From an uncultured Clostridia bacterium (GTDB lineage Bacteria > Bacillota > Clostridia > TANB77 > CAG-508): a stretch of 23,808 nt of DNA. The stretch covers positions 1 to 23,808 of the forward strand of contig CAKOVX010000012.1 of assembly GCA_934122155.1 (NCBI GenBank), in the 5' to 3' direction. Each line of letters opens with the position of its first letter. Position 1 is the stretch's first letter. The notes below the pieces were generated by a model. It saw only the letters and a program-made list of their open reading frames with translations. It did not search any database and was not told where the DNA came from. A program made the translations under genes and the position numbers. Of this stretch, positions 8,501 to 14,763 are shown piece by piece.

Positions 8501-8763
8501 ATAAGTTCAAATTCAGTTTATATCCAAATGATTTAGTAAAAATAAAAAGAAAAAATGAAAAGGAATTTTATGCATATTATTGTTCTACGCATAGAGGGAC
8601 AGGGAATATAAATTTATTGTTAGTTAATGGAGAAGCTAGGAAGGATGGAGTAGGCATAAAGAACGCAGAGATTTTTGAAAAATACCAAGTTGATGTTTTA
8701 GGAAATATTAGTAAAGTAAATAAAGAAAAAAGAGTAAATTGTAATCAATTAAGTTTATTTTAA
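5533..8763 (+). CDS. cas9: CRISPR-associated endonuclease Cas9, compact type II-C-like
   Basis: RNA-guided double-strand DNA endonuclease. ATG 5533 is six bases after GGAGG; a TTG 20 codons upstream in frame is the -35 box of the promoter and is rejected. The protein is 1076 aa, the size of II-C enzymes such as those of Geobacillus and Neisseria. Order: RuvC-I with Asp8 (GLDVGIAAVGWAV), Arg-rich bridge helix about 44-70 (RREARGSRRRIRRR), a short REC lobe, RuvC-II with Glu499 (IYIETARELS), HNH with Asp579-His580 (VDHIIPFSR) and Asn603, RuvC-III with HHAQDA (His718, Asp721), then the C-terminal PAM-interacting part ending QLSLF. All nuclease residues are present, so it should be active. Codon use resembles its neighbours. 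No cas1, cas2 or csn2 accompanies it. Confidence 0.97.
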   Translation: MRYIIGLDVGIAAVGWAVINKDKNRIEDLGVRIFKKAEEPDGKSLNLARREARGSRRRIRRRATRMKKVKELLVKYNLVSEKELETLYVITETTPDVYELRAKGLDRLLSRQEFARVLTNIAKRRGYKSNRKIDEEDKEVGKLSKGTIENKRILQEKGYRTIGEMFYKDEKFEYNKRNKAGEYNNTVLRSMLIDEVHTLFEMQRKFKSKFANEEFEKEYVEVMTYQKPYITPELLEKMLGKCTFEKGEQRAPKNSYTFERFMLLQKVNNLNIYINGAKVEIPQEKKKEIIELAYKQAEIKYTQLRKKLELPIEARFADLNYQVKRTEEDSEENLLKEIEDKKFVKLEGWHKIRLALKENKDKFEKIEKNPELQNIIADSLVRNKTDETIKKYLEKSNIDEEIINAILNINFTKFGHLSYKAMNKIIPELEKGLTYDKACKNVGYEFKGRKNELQYKLPPVTELEDEISNSVVLRAVSQTRKVINAIIDKYGSPTAIYIETARELSKPYDERMKIEKGQKENAANNDKIKEYIKETFGFDPKPFDIVKMKLWREQNGKCAYSSKPIPAERLYEENFVQVDHIIPFSRCFDDSYQNKVLVLTAENQKKKERTPFEYFGEEKERWHQFEEFVNLAYKFNTRKKENLLIKNFNEEKSKEWIQRNINDTKYISKFMYNYIANNLKFADSESKRKVYNINGQATSILRHYWGLKKDREESDKHHAQDAVIIACATNKNIKKISDYSRRKLLYKNNEIIDEETGEIINKKYNIDISIKEPWPKFREEVEARMEDADNNGQLYALVNGNFTNYDDVDITQIRPIFTSRMPERKITGRAHKDTMRSQKFIQQGQNFTVVKKPLKAISKQEIEGIINNSDFKNLYLSDKKLYDDIYQKMKEADFKAEKAFADEYRKYSKNGNSPIVRSIKVPSAGVTGVKLKNGAIADNANMVRVDVFEKDNKNYLVPIYVSDFVKNKLPNKAIVQSKPEGQWIEMTKEYKFKFSLYPNDLVKIKRKNEKEFYAYYCSTHRGTGNINLLLVNGEARKDGVGIKNAEIFEKYQVDVLGNISKVNKEKRVNCNQLSLF

Positions 8764-8769
8764 AAAAGA

Positions 8770-8806
8770 AAAAATGACCTAATTTTTATTTAATTAGATC
8801 ATTTTT
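8770..8806. terminator. Bidirectional terminator between cas9 and the array
   Basis: Arms AAAAATGACCTAATT (8770-8784) and AATTAGATCATTTTT (8792-8806) pair over 15 positions with one irregular pair: A-C read on plus, G-U read on minus. It would stop cas9 mRNA and, slightly better, the minus-strand array transcripts. Confidence 0.8.
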
Positions 8807-8859
8807 CCTTGCATAATAACACAGGAAAACCAGTATTATTACATGTTACAGTCTCACCT

Positions 8860-9205
8860 ATTATATCATATCAAAACTTAGAAGAGAACTATAACGGTCG
8901 CCACGGACAGTCCAAATTATGTATAATTATATCATATTAAAATTTAGAAGAGAACTATAACTGGCGGAATTATTATATTTAACATTTGGAATTAATTATA
9001 TCATACCAAAACTTAAAAGAGAACTATAACACATTTTGTGTTATTCCAGTGCAATATGTTATTATACCATATCAAAACTTAAAAGGGAACTATAACAGTG
9101 ATGAAATGGATACAAAAAGATGGGACATTATACTATATCAAAATTTAGAAGAAAACTATAACGCAACAAGTTCTTTTATTGGTGTTTTGCTATTATATTA
9201 TATCA
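8860..9205 (-). promoter_or_regulatory. Promoter inside every repeat (extended -10, TGnTATAAT)
   Basis: All six repeats end, in crRNA sense, with TATAAT. In R1-R3 and R6 it is preceded by TGA and in R4 by TGG, giving a full extended -10; R5 reads TAGTATAAT and loses the TG. No -35 is visible. Transcription would start six or seven bases into the next spacer. This arrangement is known from Neisseria type II-C arrays, where each crRNA is made from its own repeat-borne promoter. Confidence 0.7.
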
Positions 9206-9232
9206 TATCAAAAGTAAAAATAGAAGTATAAC
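8860..9232 (-). CRISPR. Six-repeat CRISPR array, crRNA encoded on the minus strand
   Basis: Repeats of 36 bp at 8860-8895, 8926-8961, 8995-9030, 9061-9096, 9127-9162 and 9197-9232; spacers of 30, 33, 30, 30 and 34 bases. On the plus strand a repeat begins ATTATATCATATCAAAA and ends GAGAACTATAAC. In crRNA sense (minus) it starts GTTATAGTTC, as usual for type II, and complements the tracrRNA anti-repeat. Differences from repeat 1: two in R2, two in R3, three in R4, four in R5 (all transitions) and five in R6 (mostly transversions, all in the crRNA-handle half). Transcription runs toward cas9 and stops at the shared terminator. No clear leader is seen. Confidence 0.95.
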
Positions 9233-9278
9233 AATGAAATGAATATGACATAATGTTTATTGAACTATTTAAGAACAG

Positions 9279-9307
9279 TTGACAAAGCAAACATAATGTA
9301 TTATAAT
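9279..9307 (+). promoter_or_regulatory. Promoter of the 81-aa acidic protein gene
   Basis: TTGACA 9279-9284, 17-base spacer, TATAAT 9302-9307; near-consensus. Confidence 0.85.
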
Positions 9308-9362
9308 ATTAATGTTTAACCTATAAATAACTTTTTAAAGCAATTGCTTAGGAGGGATGAAG

Positions 9363-9608
9363 ATGAGATACTTTGATCCGTCGACAGTGTCAAATGAACA
9401 GCTTGACAAAGAAGTAGCATCTGGTAAAATGGACGATTATAATCGGACAGACAATGGTGGCATCCAGAGGTATCATGAATTGAACAATGGGGATACATTA
9501 ATTAAAGATGTTGAACCTGCTGACAATGACAAAGGACATAATACTACGGAATTCACTATTAGTGGAGGATATATTACTGATATCAATCCACATTCTACTA
9601 ACGAATAA
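9363..9608 (+). CDS. Unrecognised small acidic protein (81 aa)
   Basis: I do not recognise this family. ATG 9363 is seven bases after GGAGG; the ATG at 9357 is only one base away and unlikely. It has a near-consensus promoter and a good terminator 14 bases past its stop, so it is a real single-gene unit. The product starts MRYFDPSTVSNEQLDKEVAS, has no membrane segment, Cys or signal peptide, and is acidic (about 16 Asp/Glu against 7 Lys/Arg). Base composition is visibly richer in G+C than its neighbours and codons differ (CCG, TCG, an in-frame CGG for Arg), suggesting recent acquisition. Its place beside a cas9/array unit makes an anti-CRISPR or CRISPR-linked role conceivable, but nothing in the sequence shows it. 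Confidence 0.8.
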   Translation: MRYFDPSTVSNEQLDKEVASGKMDDYNRTDNGGIQRYHELNNGDTLIKDVEPADNDKGHNTTEFTISGGYITDINPHSTNE

Positions 9609-9621
9609 AACTAAATAAAGG

Positions 9622-9657
9622 AAAAAGGAACTTATCAGAGATGATGAGTTCCTTTTT
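9622..9657 (+). terminator. Terminator of the 81-aa gene
   Basis: Perfect 11-bp stem AAAAAGGAACT (9622-9632) / AGTTCCTTTTT (9647-9657), with an inner ATCA/TGAT stem. Confidence 0.85.
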
Positions 9658-9728
9658 CTAATTTTCTATTAACCATTCAACCATCAACTGTATAAAATAT
9701 ATAAAACATAAAGTGAGGAGTGGTGGGT

Positions 9729-10688
9729 ATGATTAAAACAATAGGAAATACACCTTTAATAAAAATAAAGTATGAGTACGAAGGCAAAACAAACTATATA
9801 TACACAAAATTAGAAAGCTATAATTTGACAGGAAGCATAAAGGATAGAACAGCGTATTACATAATAACAAAAGCGAAAGAAAGAGGAGAATTAAAAGATG
9901 GTATGCCAATAATAGAAGCAACAAGTGGAAATACTGGAATTTCTTTATCAGCATTAGGAAAATATTATCATCATCCAGTATATATTTTTATGCCAGATTG
10001 GGTTAGTAAAGAACGAGTTCAAATTATGCAAAGCTATGGGGCAAAAGTTATAACATTTTCTAAACAGCAAGGAGGTTTTAGAAAATGTATTCAAGAATCA
10101 AGGAATTTAGTTAAAAAGATAAATGGATTTCTAGCAAATCAGTTCGCTAACATTGATAATCTTTTAGCACAATATGAGACAACAGGCCAGGAAATTCTAA
10201 ACCAAGTTCCAGAAGATATTGCAGGGTTTGTATCAGGAGTTGGAACCGGTGGAACTTTGATGGGGATAGGAAAAAAATTAAGGAGAAGATATCCAGAAAT
10301 AACTATAACTGCAATTGAACCAGAAAATATGCCGTTAATTTCTAAAAACAAAATAATTAAACAACACAAAATAGAAGGAATAGGAGATGACTTTATTCCA
10401 GCATTATTAGATAAAAATGAATTAGACAAAGTAATTTTAGTAAATGATGAAGACAGTATAAATATGTCAAGAAAACTAGCATCTGAATTAGGGATAGGAG
10501 TTGGAATTTCATCAGGTGCAAACTTTTTAGGAAGTGTATTACTTCAAAAAAATATAAAGGGACCAGTAGTCACAGTATTTGCAGATGATAATAAAAAATA
10601 TTTAAGTACTGATTTAAGTAAGCCAATAGATAGTAACGAAAAATACATTTCCAACAAAATAAAATTATTACAATATGAAGTAATATGA
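9729..10688 (+). CDS. PLP-dependent cysteine synthase family protein
   Basis: Fold-type II PLP enzyme of the cysteine synthase/cystathionine beta-synthase group, which replaces the beta-substituent of (O-acetyl)serine with a thiol. ATG 9729 is eight bases after AGGAG; the GTG at 9720 overlaps that site. In the 319-aa protein, TIGNTPLIKI opens the fold, GSIKDR carries the PLP Lys38, EATSGNTGISL binds the substrate carboxylate, and SGVGTGGTLMG is the phosphate-binding loop. Family length is 300-330 aa. The asparagine loop reads YNLTGSIKDR rather than the usual NPGGSIKDR, so the true substrate may differ from O-acetylserine. Its stop lies ten bases before the muramidase ATG, suggesting co-transcription. 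Confidence 0.88.
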   Translation: MIKTIGNTPLIKIKYEYEGKTNYIYTKLESYNLTGSIKDRTAYYIITKAKERGELKDGMPIIEATSGNTGISLSALGKYYHHPVYIFMPDWVSKERVQIMQSYGAKVITFSKQQGGFRKCIQESRNLVKKINGFLANQFANIDNLLAQYETTGQEILNQVPEDIAGFVSGVGTGGTLMGIGKKLRRRYPEITITAIEPENMPLISKNKIIKQHKIEGIGDDFIPALLDKNELDKVILVNDEDSINMSRKLASELGIGVGISSGANFLGSVLLQKNIKGPVVTVFADDNKKYLSTDLSKPIDSNEKYISNKIKLLQYEVI

Positions 10689-10698
10689 GGTGAATAAT

Positions 10699-11924
10699 AT
10701 GAAAAAGGTATTAAAATTATTATCTATTGTAATAATGCTAACAGTTGCAACAATATATACAATGCCAACAAAAGTGTTGGCATTTGGGCCATCAAGTAAT
10801 GAAATATACAACGGAATTGATGTAAGTGGATATCAAGGAAATATTGATTTTGAAAAAGTAAAAAACGATAGAATAGAAATTGTATATATGAAATCTAGTG
10901 AAGGTACAAATTACATAGATTCAAAATTTGAACAAAACTATAAAAGGGCAAGAGATGCAGGATTAAAGATAGGATTTTATCATTATGTAACAGCAAGAAG
11001 TGTAAGTCAGGCAGAAAAAGAAGCACAATTTTTTGCTTCAGTAATATCAGGAAAAGTAGCAGATTGTAGACTAGCAATGGATTTTGAAAGTTTTGGAAGC
11101 TTGAATAAAAGAGAGATAAACACAATAGGCCTGGCTTTTATGAAAAAGTTAGAAGAATTAACTAAAAAAGAAGTTGTACTATACAGTAATGCATATACAG
11201 CAAGTCGTATTTGGGAAGGAGAAGTAACAAATTATCCCTTGTGGATTGCACAATATGAAGTAAATGAACCTGAAAATAGCGGAACATGGAATGACTGGGC
11301 AGGTTGGCAATACACAGATGTGGGGAGAGTAGCTGGGATTTCAAATCATGTTGATAGAGATAAGTTTACAAAGGAAATTTTTATGTCAGAAGGTACTCAA
11401 ATTCCAGATACAGAAAAACCAAAACCAGACGAGGAAGATGACAAAACAACAACTAAAAAAATAAAAATAAAATGGGGAGACACATTATCTCAGCTAGCTA
11501 TAAAATACAACACAACAGTTGCGGAGCTTGTAAGGTTAAACAATATTCAGAATCCAAACTTGATATATGCAGGAAATTATTTAATAGTTCCTGTTAAAGG
11601 AGAAAATACAAGTAACACAACAATTTATACCGTTAAAAGTGGAGATACATTATCTGAAATAGCCCAAATGTTTAATACAACAGTTAGCAAAATTGCACAA
11701 GAAAACAACATACAAAATGTAAATTTAATTTATCCACGGCCAAAAGCTAGTTGTAAATAGTAACTGTAAACACGACTGTGGACATAAGTTATACACAGTG
11801 AGAAGAGGAGATACATTATGGTCAATTGCAAGAAGATACAACACAACTATAGCAAATATAGTAAGACTAAACCGTATACAAAACGCAAATCTAATATATC
11901 CACGGTCAAATATTTAGAATTTAA
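10699..11924 (+). CDS. Secreted GH25 muramidase with three LysM repeats, interrupted by two +1 shifts
   Basis: GH25 lysozymes cleave the MurNAc-GlcNAc bond of peptidoglycan; LysM repeats bind the wall. ATG 10699 follows GAGGTG by six bases (a GTG at 10690 is part of that site). Residues 1-28 are a signal peptide ending VLA. The GH25 domain spans about 36-230, with GIDVSGYQG (Asp41), AMDFE (Asp128, Glu130) and WQYTDVG. LysM1 (WGDTLSQLAIKYNTT) and LysM2 (SGDTLSEIAQMFNTT) are in frame; at 11737 an extra C shifts the frame and TAG 11758-11760 would end a 353-aa product. Skipping C11737 and C11903 gives LysM3 (RGDTLWSIARRYNTT), YPGQIFRI and stop at 11922-11924, 407 aa in all. The unbroken LysM3 coding after the shift shows it is, or was until recently, translated. 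Confidence 0.85.
11734..11740 (+). other. CGG +1 recoding site in LysM2 (Tyr-Pro-Gly-Gln)
   Basis: CCA-C-GGC: C11737 before the in-frame Gly codon of YPGQ. Zero-frame codon is CGG; reading on in zero frame gives RPKASCK and stop. Confidence 0.6.
11900..11906 (+). other. CGG +1 recoding site in LysM3 (Tyr-Pro-Gly-Gln)
   Basis: CCA-C-GGT: C11903 before the Gly codon of the second YPGQ. Without the shift, RSNI and TAG follow; with it, QIFRI and TAA. Confidence 0.6.
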
Positions 11925-11986
11925 TTCACTAAATTATGTATACCTTCATAAGATGTATTATGATAAATTTGAATTAGGAGGTACTT

Positions 11987-12730
11987 ATGAAGGAAATATT
12001 GAAACTAAAGAATGTAAGCAAAAAGTACCAAGCGAAAAATGGTGAAGTAGAAGCTTTGTCTAATATTTCATTTAGTGTAAATGAGGGAGAATTTGTTAGC
12101 ATAATTGGACCAAGTGGGTGTGGTAAATCTACATTACTTTCAATAATATCAGGTCTGGAACCTAAAACTTCTGGTGATATACAAATTGATGGTGGTCTTG
12201 GCTATATGCTACAAAAGGATAGTCTTTTAGAGTGGAGAAATATTTATGATAATATTACATTTGGCTTAGAAATAAGAAGAAAAAAGACAAAAGAAAATGA
12301 AGCTTATGTAATAGAATTACTAAAAAAATATGGGTTATATGAATTTAAAGACAAATACCCAAATCAGTTATCTGGAGGAATGAGGCAAAGAGCAGCGCTG
12401 ATAAGAACTTTAGCTATTAAGCCTAAGATTTTATTACTAGATGAAGCATTTTCAGCGTTAGACTATCAAACTAGAATTATGGTTACAAATGATATTTTTC
12501 AAATATTAAAAAATGAAAATATTACAGCTATTATAGTGACACATGATATATCAGAGGCAATTAGTATGAGTGATAGAATAGTAGTGTTAACCAAAAGACC
12601 AGCAACAGTAAAAACCATTCATACTATTGATTTTGAAATGGAAAATAGAAATCCAATCAACTGCCGTGAAAGCCCTAAATTTAGTAAGTACTTTGATGCT
12701 ATATGGAAGGAGCTTGATGTACATGTATGA
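11987..12730 (+). CDS. ABC transporter ATP-binding protein, nitrate/sulfonate/taurine (SsuB/TauB) type
   Basis: Cytoplasmic ATPase of an importer whose permease and binding protein follow. ATG 11987 is five bases after AGGAGG. Walker A GPSGCGKST is at residues 41-49, the Q-loop in YMLQKDSLLEW, signature LSGGMRQR, Walker B ILLLDEAFSALD and the switch His in VTHDISEA; all are intact. The protein is 247 aa, normal for SsuB/TauB. The Q-loop wording (MLQKDSLLEWRNIYDNI) is typical of this subfamily, which imports sulfonates, nitrate, taurine or thiamine precursors. The substrate is not determined here, and no TPP riboswitch or thiamine gene is adjacent. Its stop (12728-12730) overlaps the permease start. 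Confidence 0.93.
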   Translation: MKEILKLKNVSKKYQAKNGEVEALSNISFSVNEGEFVSIIGPSGCGKSTLLSIISGLEPKTSGDIQIDGGLGYMLQKDSLLEWRNIYDNITFGLEIRRKKTKENEAYVIELLKKYGLYEFKDKYPNQLSGGMRQRAALIRTLAIKPKILLLDEAFSALDYQTRIMVTNDIFQILKNENITAIIVTHDISEAISMSDRIVVLTKRPATVKTIHTIDFEMENRNPINCRESPKFSKYFDAIWKELDVHV

Positions 12731-13536
12731 TAAAAATATGTCTGAGGACAGAAAAAAATACCTAAGAAAAATAAGAAAAAACAAAATATCTGTTATTTTA
12801 ACTCAATTACTTATCCTAATTATATTTATAATAGGATGGGAATTACTTGCTAATAAAGGAATAATAGATAGTTTTATTACAAGTCAACCTTCAAGAATAT
12901 TAAATACCTTTTTAAATTTATCAGCTAATGGACTGCTAACACACTTAGGAGTAACACTTACAGAAACACTAATAGGGTTTATTTCAGGAGTTATACTAGG
13001 TGTATTTATAGCAATTTTGCTATGGTGGTCTCCATTTTTTTCGAAGGTATCAGAACCATATTTAGTTGTATTAAACAGTTTGCCCAAAGTAGCTTTGCGG
13101 ACCAGTTATAATCATATGGGTAGGTGCAGGAATGGGAGCAATTATAACAATGGGTCTTGCCATTTCACTAATTGTAACTATATTAGAAATTCTAAATGGA
13201 TTTTTAAATACAGACAAAGAACTAATAAAAATGGCACAAACATTTAATGCAAGTAAATTTCAAATATTAACAAAAATAGTAATACCTGCAAACATATCTA
13301 CATTTTTCAACTCATTAAAGGTAAATATAGGCCTATCTTTAGTAGGTGTAATAACAGGAGAATTCTTGGTATCAAAAGCAGGTTTGGGTTACCTAATTGT
13401 ATATGGTGGTCAGGTATTTCAACTGGACTTAGTAATGACGGGAGTAATTATTCTTGCAATAGTTGCTGCAATTATTTATGAAGCAATAGTACTTTCAGAA
13501 AAAATTGTTATGAAAAAAATGTCTAAAAGAACTTAA
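12717..13536 (+). CDS. ABC transporter permease (SsuC/TauC type), interrupted by one +1 shift
   Basis: Membrane channel of the importer. AAGGAG at 12707-12712 precedes ATG 12717 (gap 4) and ATG 12723 (gap 10); both overlap the ATPase end and either may be used. Hydrophobic segments begin at about residue 25 (VILTQLLILIIFIIGWELL). Near residue 127 the coding is VALPK-like: NSLPKVAL, then an extra C at 13098, after which GPVIIIWVGAG and the EAA loop (MAQTFNASKFQILTKIVIPA) are in the +1 frame. Without the C the protein is 272 aa with a normal BPD_transp_1 domain. In zero frame it would run to 13245-13247 with a nonsense tail, lacking the EAA loop that contacts the ATPase. The intact downstream half suggests selection on the shifted product. 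Confidence 0.85.
13095..13101 (+). other. CGG +1 recoding site in the ABC permease
   Basis: TTG-C-GGA: C13098 before the Gly codon of ALGPVIII. Zero-frame codon is CGG. Confidence 0.6.
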
Positions 13537-13553
13537 AAATAACAGATAAAAAT

Positions 13554-13634
13554 GTTACTTATAGGAGAAAAGTATTATAAGTAACAAGAAAAGTTAAATA
13601 ACATGCCAAAATACTTGAAATCTCCTTTGGCATG
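13554..13634 (+). repeat. Two consecutive perfect hairpins between permease and binding-protein genes
   Basis: GTTACTTATA (13554-13563) pairs with TATAAGTAAC (13576-13585), 10 bp; CATGCCAAA (13602-13610) pairs with TTTGGCATG (13626-13634), 9 bp. Neither has a T run, so termination is unlikely. Such hairpins before a binding-protein gene often stabilise a processed mRNA; this is inference. Confidence 0.6.
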
Positions 13635-13650
13635 AATAGATTAGAAAGGA

Positions 13651-14679
13651 ATGAAAAACTTGAAAAAGTATTTGATTATTGTATTAGTTATTATAATAGT
13701 AGCAGCTGGGATAGCTACTTATATACTACTTAATAAAAATACAGAAACAGCAGGGTTACAAAAAATTCGTGTAAATGAAGTAACACGTTCTGTATTTTAT
13801 GCTCCACAATATGTGGCAATTTCAAAAGGTTATTTTGCAGAGGAAGGTTTGGAGATAGAATTAACAACAGGTCAAGGTGCTGATAAAGTAATGACCGCAG
13901 TTTTGGCAAACCAAAGTGACATAGGCTTTGCAGGACCAGAAGCTTCAATATATGTATATAATGAAGGAAAAGAAGATTATACACAAGTATTTGCACAAAT
14001 GACTCAAAAAGACGGCTCATTTTTAGTTAGCAAAGAAAAAACAGATAATTTTAGTTGGCAAGATTTAAAAGGAAAAACTGTTATTCCTGGTAGAAAAGGT
14101 GGAGTACCATACATGACTTTTGAATATGTGCTTAAACAAAATGGTCTAGATCCTAAAAAAGACTTAGTATTAGATGACAGTATTAAATTCGACCTAATGG
14201 CAGGAGCTTTTGCAGGTGGAAATGCTGAATATGTAACATTATTTGAACCGACTGCTTCAGCAACAGAAAAAGCAGGTAAAGGATATATTGTTGCATCTGT
14301 TGGAGAGGCTTCAGGAGAAATTCCATATACAGCATATTTTACTAAGAAAAGTTATATTGAAAAAAATCCTAATATAATTCAAGGATTTACAAATGCAATA
14401 TACAAAGGAGAACAATGGGTAAAATCACATAGTGCTAAAGAAATAGCAGAAGCAATAGTAGACTTTTTCCCAGATACTGATTTAACTATGTTAGAAGCAG
14501 CATTGCAAAGTTATATAGATATTGATGCTTGGAGAGATAATCCAGTATTAAAGCAAGAATCGTTTGCGCTACTTCAAAAGGTTATGAAAGAAGCGGGAGA
14601 ACTTGAAAAAGAAGCTGACTACGGAAAAGTAGTAAACAACAGCTTTGCAGAAAAAGCTATTCAAAAGTTAGGTAAATAA
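13651..14679 (+). CDS. ABC transporter substrate-binding protein, NMT1/THI5-like (SsuA family)
   Basis: Extracytoplasmic receptor that captures the ligand for the ATPase/permease upstream. A single N-terminal hydrophobic stretch (YLIIVLVIIIVAAGIATYILL) lacks a lipobox Cys, so it is probably a membrane-anchored or signal-peptide form rather than a lipoprotein. Motifs of the family: FYAPQYVAISKGYFAEEGL, GADKVMTAVLANQSDIGFAG and the later GGVPYMTFEYVL. Length 342 aa is usual. AAAGGA touches ATG 13651 with no gap, while an in-frame TTG at 13660 has a nine-base gap; the TTG may be the true start, shortening the protein by three residues. Homologues are annotated for sulfonate, nitrate or pyrimidine-precursor uptake; ligand undetermined. 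Confidence 0.9.
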   Translation: MKNLKKYLIIVLVIIIVAAGIATYILLNKNTETAGLQKIRVNEVTRSVFYAPQYVAISKGYFAEEGLEIELTTGQGADKVMTAVLANQSDIGFAGPEASIYVYNEGKEDYTQVFAQMTQKDGSFLVSKEKTDNFSWQDLKGKTVIPGRKGGVPYMTFEYVLKQNGLDPKKDLVLDDSIKFDLMAGAFAGGNAEYVTLFEPTASATEKAGKGYIVASVGEASGEIPYTAYFTKKSYIEKNPNIIQGFTNAIYKGEQWVKSHSAKEIAEAIVDFFPDTDLTMLEAALQSYIDIDAWRDNPVLKQESFALLQKVMKEAGELEKEADYGKVVNNSFAEKAIQKLGK

Positions 14680-14683
14680 ATTT

Positions 14684-14711
14684 AAGGCGGAGAATAAAAA
14701 CTCCGTCTTTT
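14684..14711 (+). terminator. Terminator of the ABC operon
   Basis: AAGGCGGAG (14684-14692) pairs with CTCCGTCTT (14701-14709), one G-U pair, 8-base loop, then T run. Confidence 0.8.
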
Positions 14712-14712
14712 A

Positions 14713-14742
14713 TTGTGTGCATTTTATAATTTATGATATAAT
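14713..14742 (+). promoter_or_regulatory. Promoter of the MBL-fold gene
   Basis: TTGTGT 14713-14718, 18-base spacer, TATAAT 14737-14742, with TG at the extended -10 position. Confidence 0.7.
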
Positions 14743-14763
14743 AAAAAGCAGGGAGGAATACAA

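Noticed and set aside
8807..8859. A seventh, cas9-proximal repeat or spacer
   Set aside because: No repeat-like sequence is found at the expected distance before 8860; this is trailer sequence up to the terminator.
8896..9196. Spacers matching elsewhere in the window (self-targeting)
   Set aside because: None of the five spacers showed a convincing match to other parts of the window by eye; a database search would be needed for phage or plasmid targets.
8986..9231. An open frame across the CRISPR array
   Set aside because: It merely translates repeats and spacers; the repeated peptide reflects the 36-bp repeats.
11818..12045. A 75-codon frame between the muramidase and the ABC ATPase
   Set aside because: It runs through LysM3 coding and into the ATPase start in other frames, and has no family match; the LysM3 frame is clearly the coding one.
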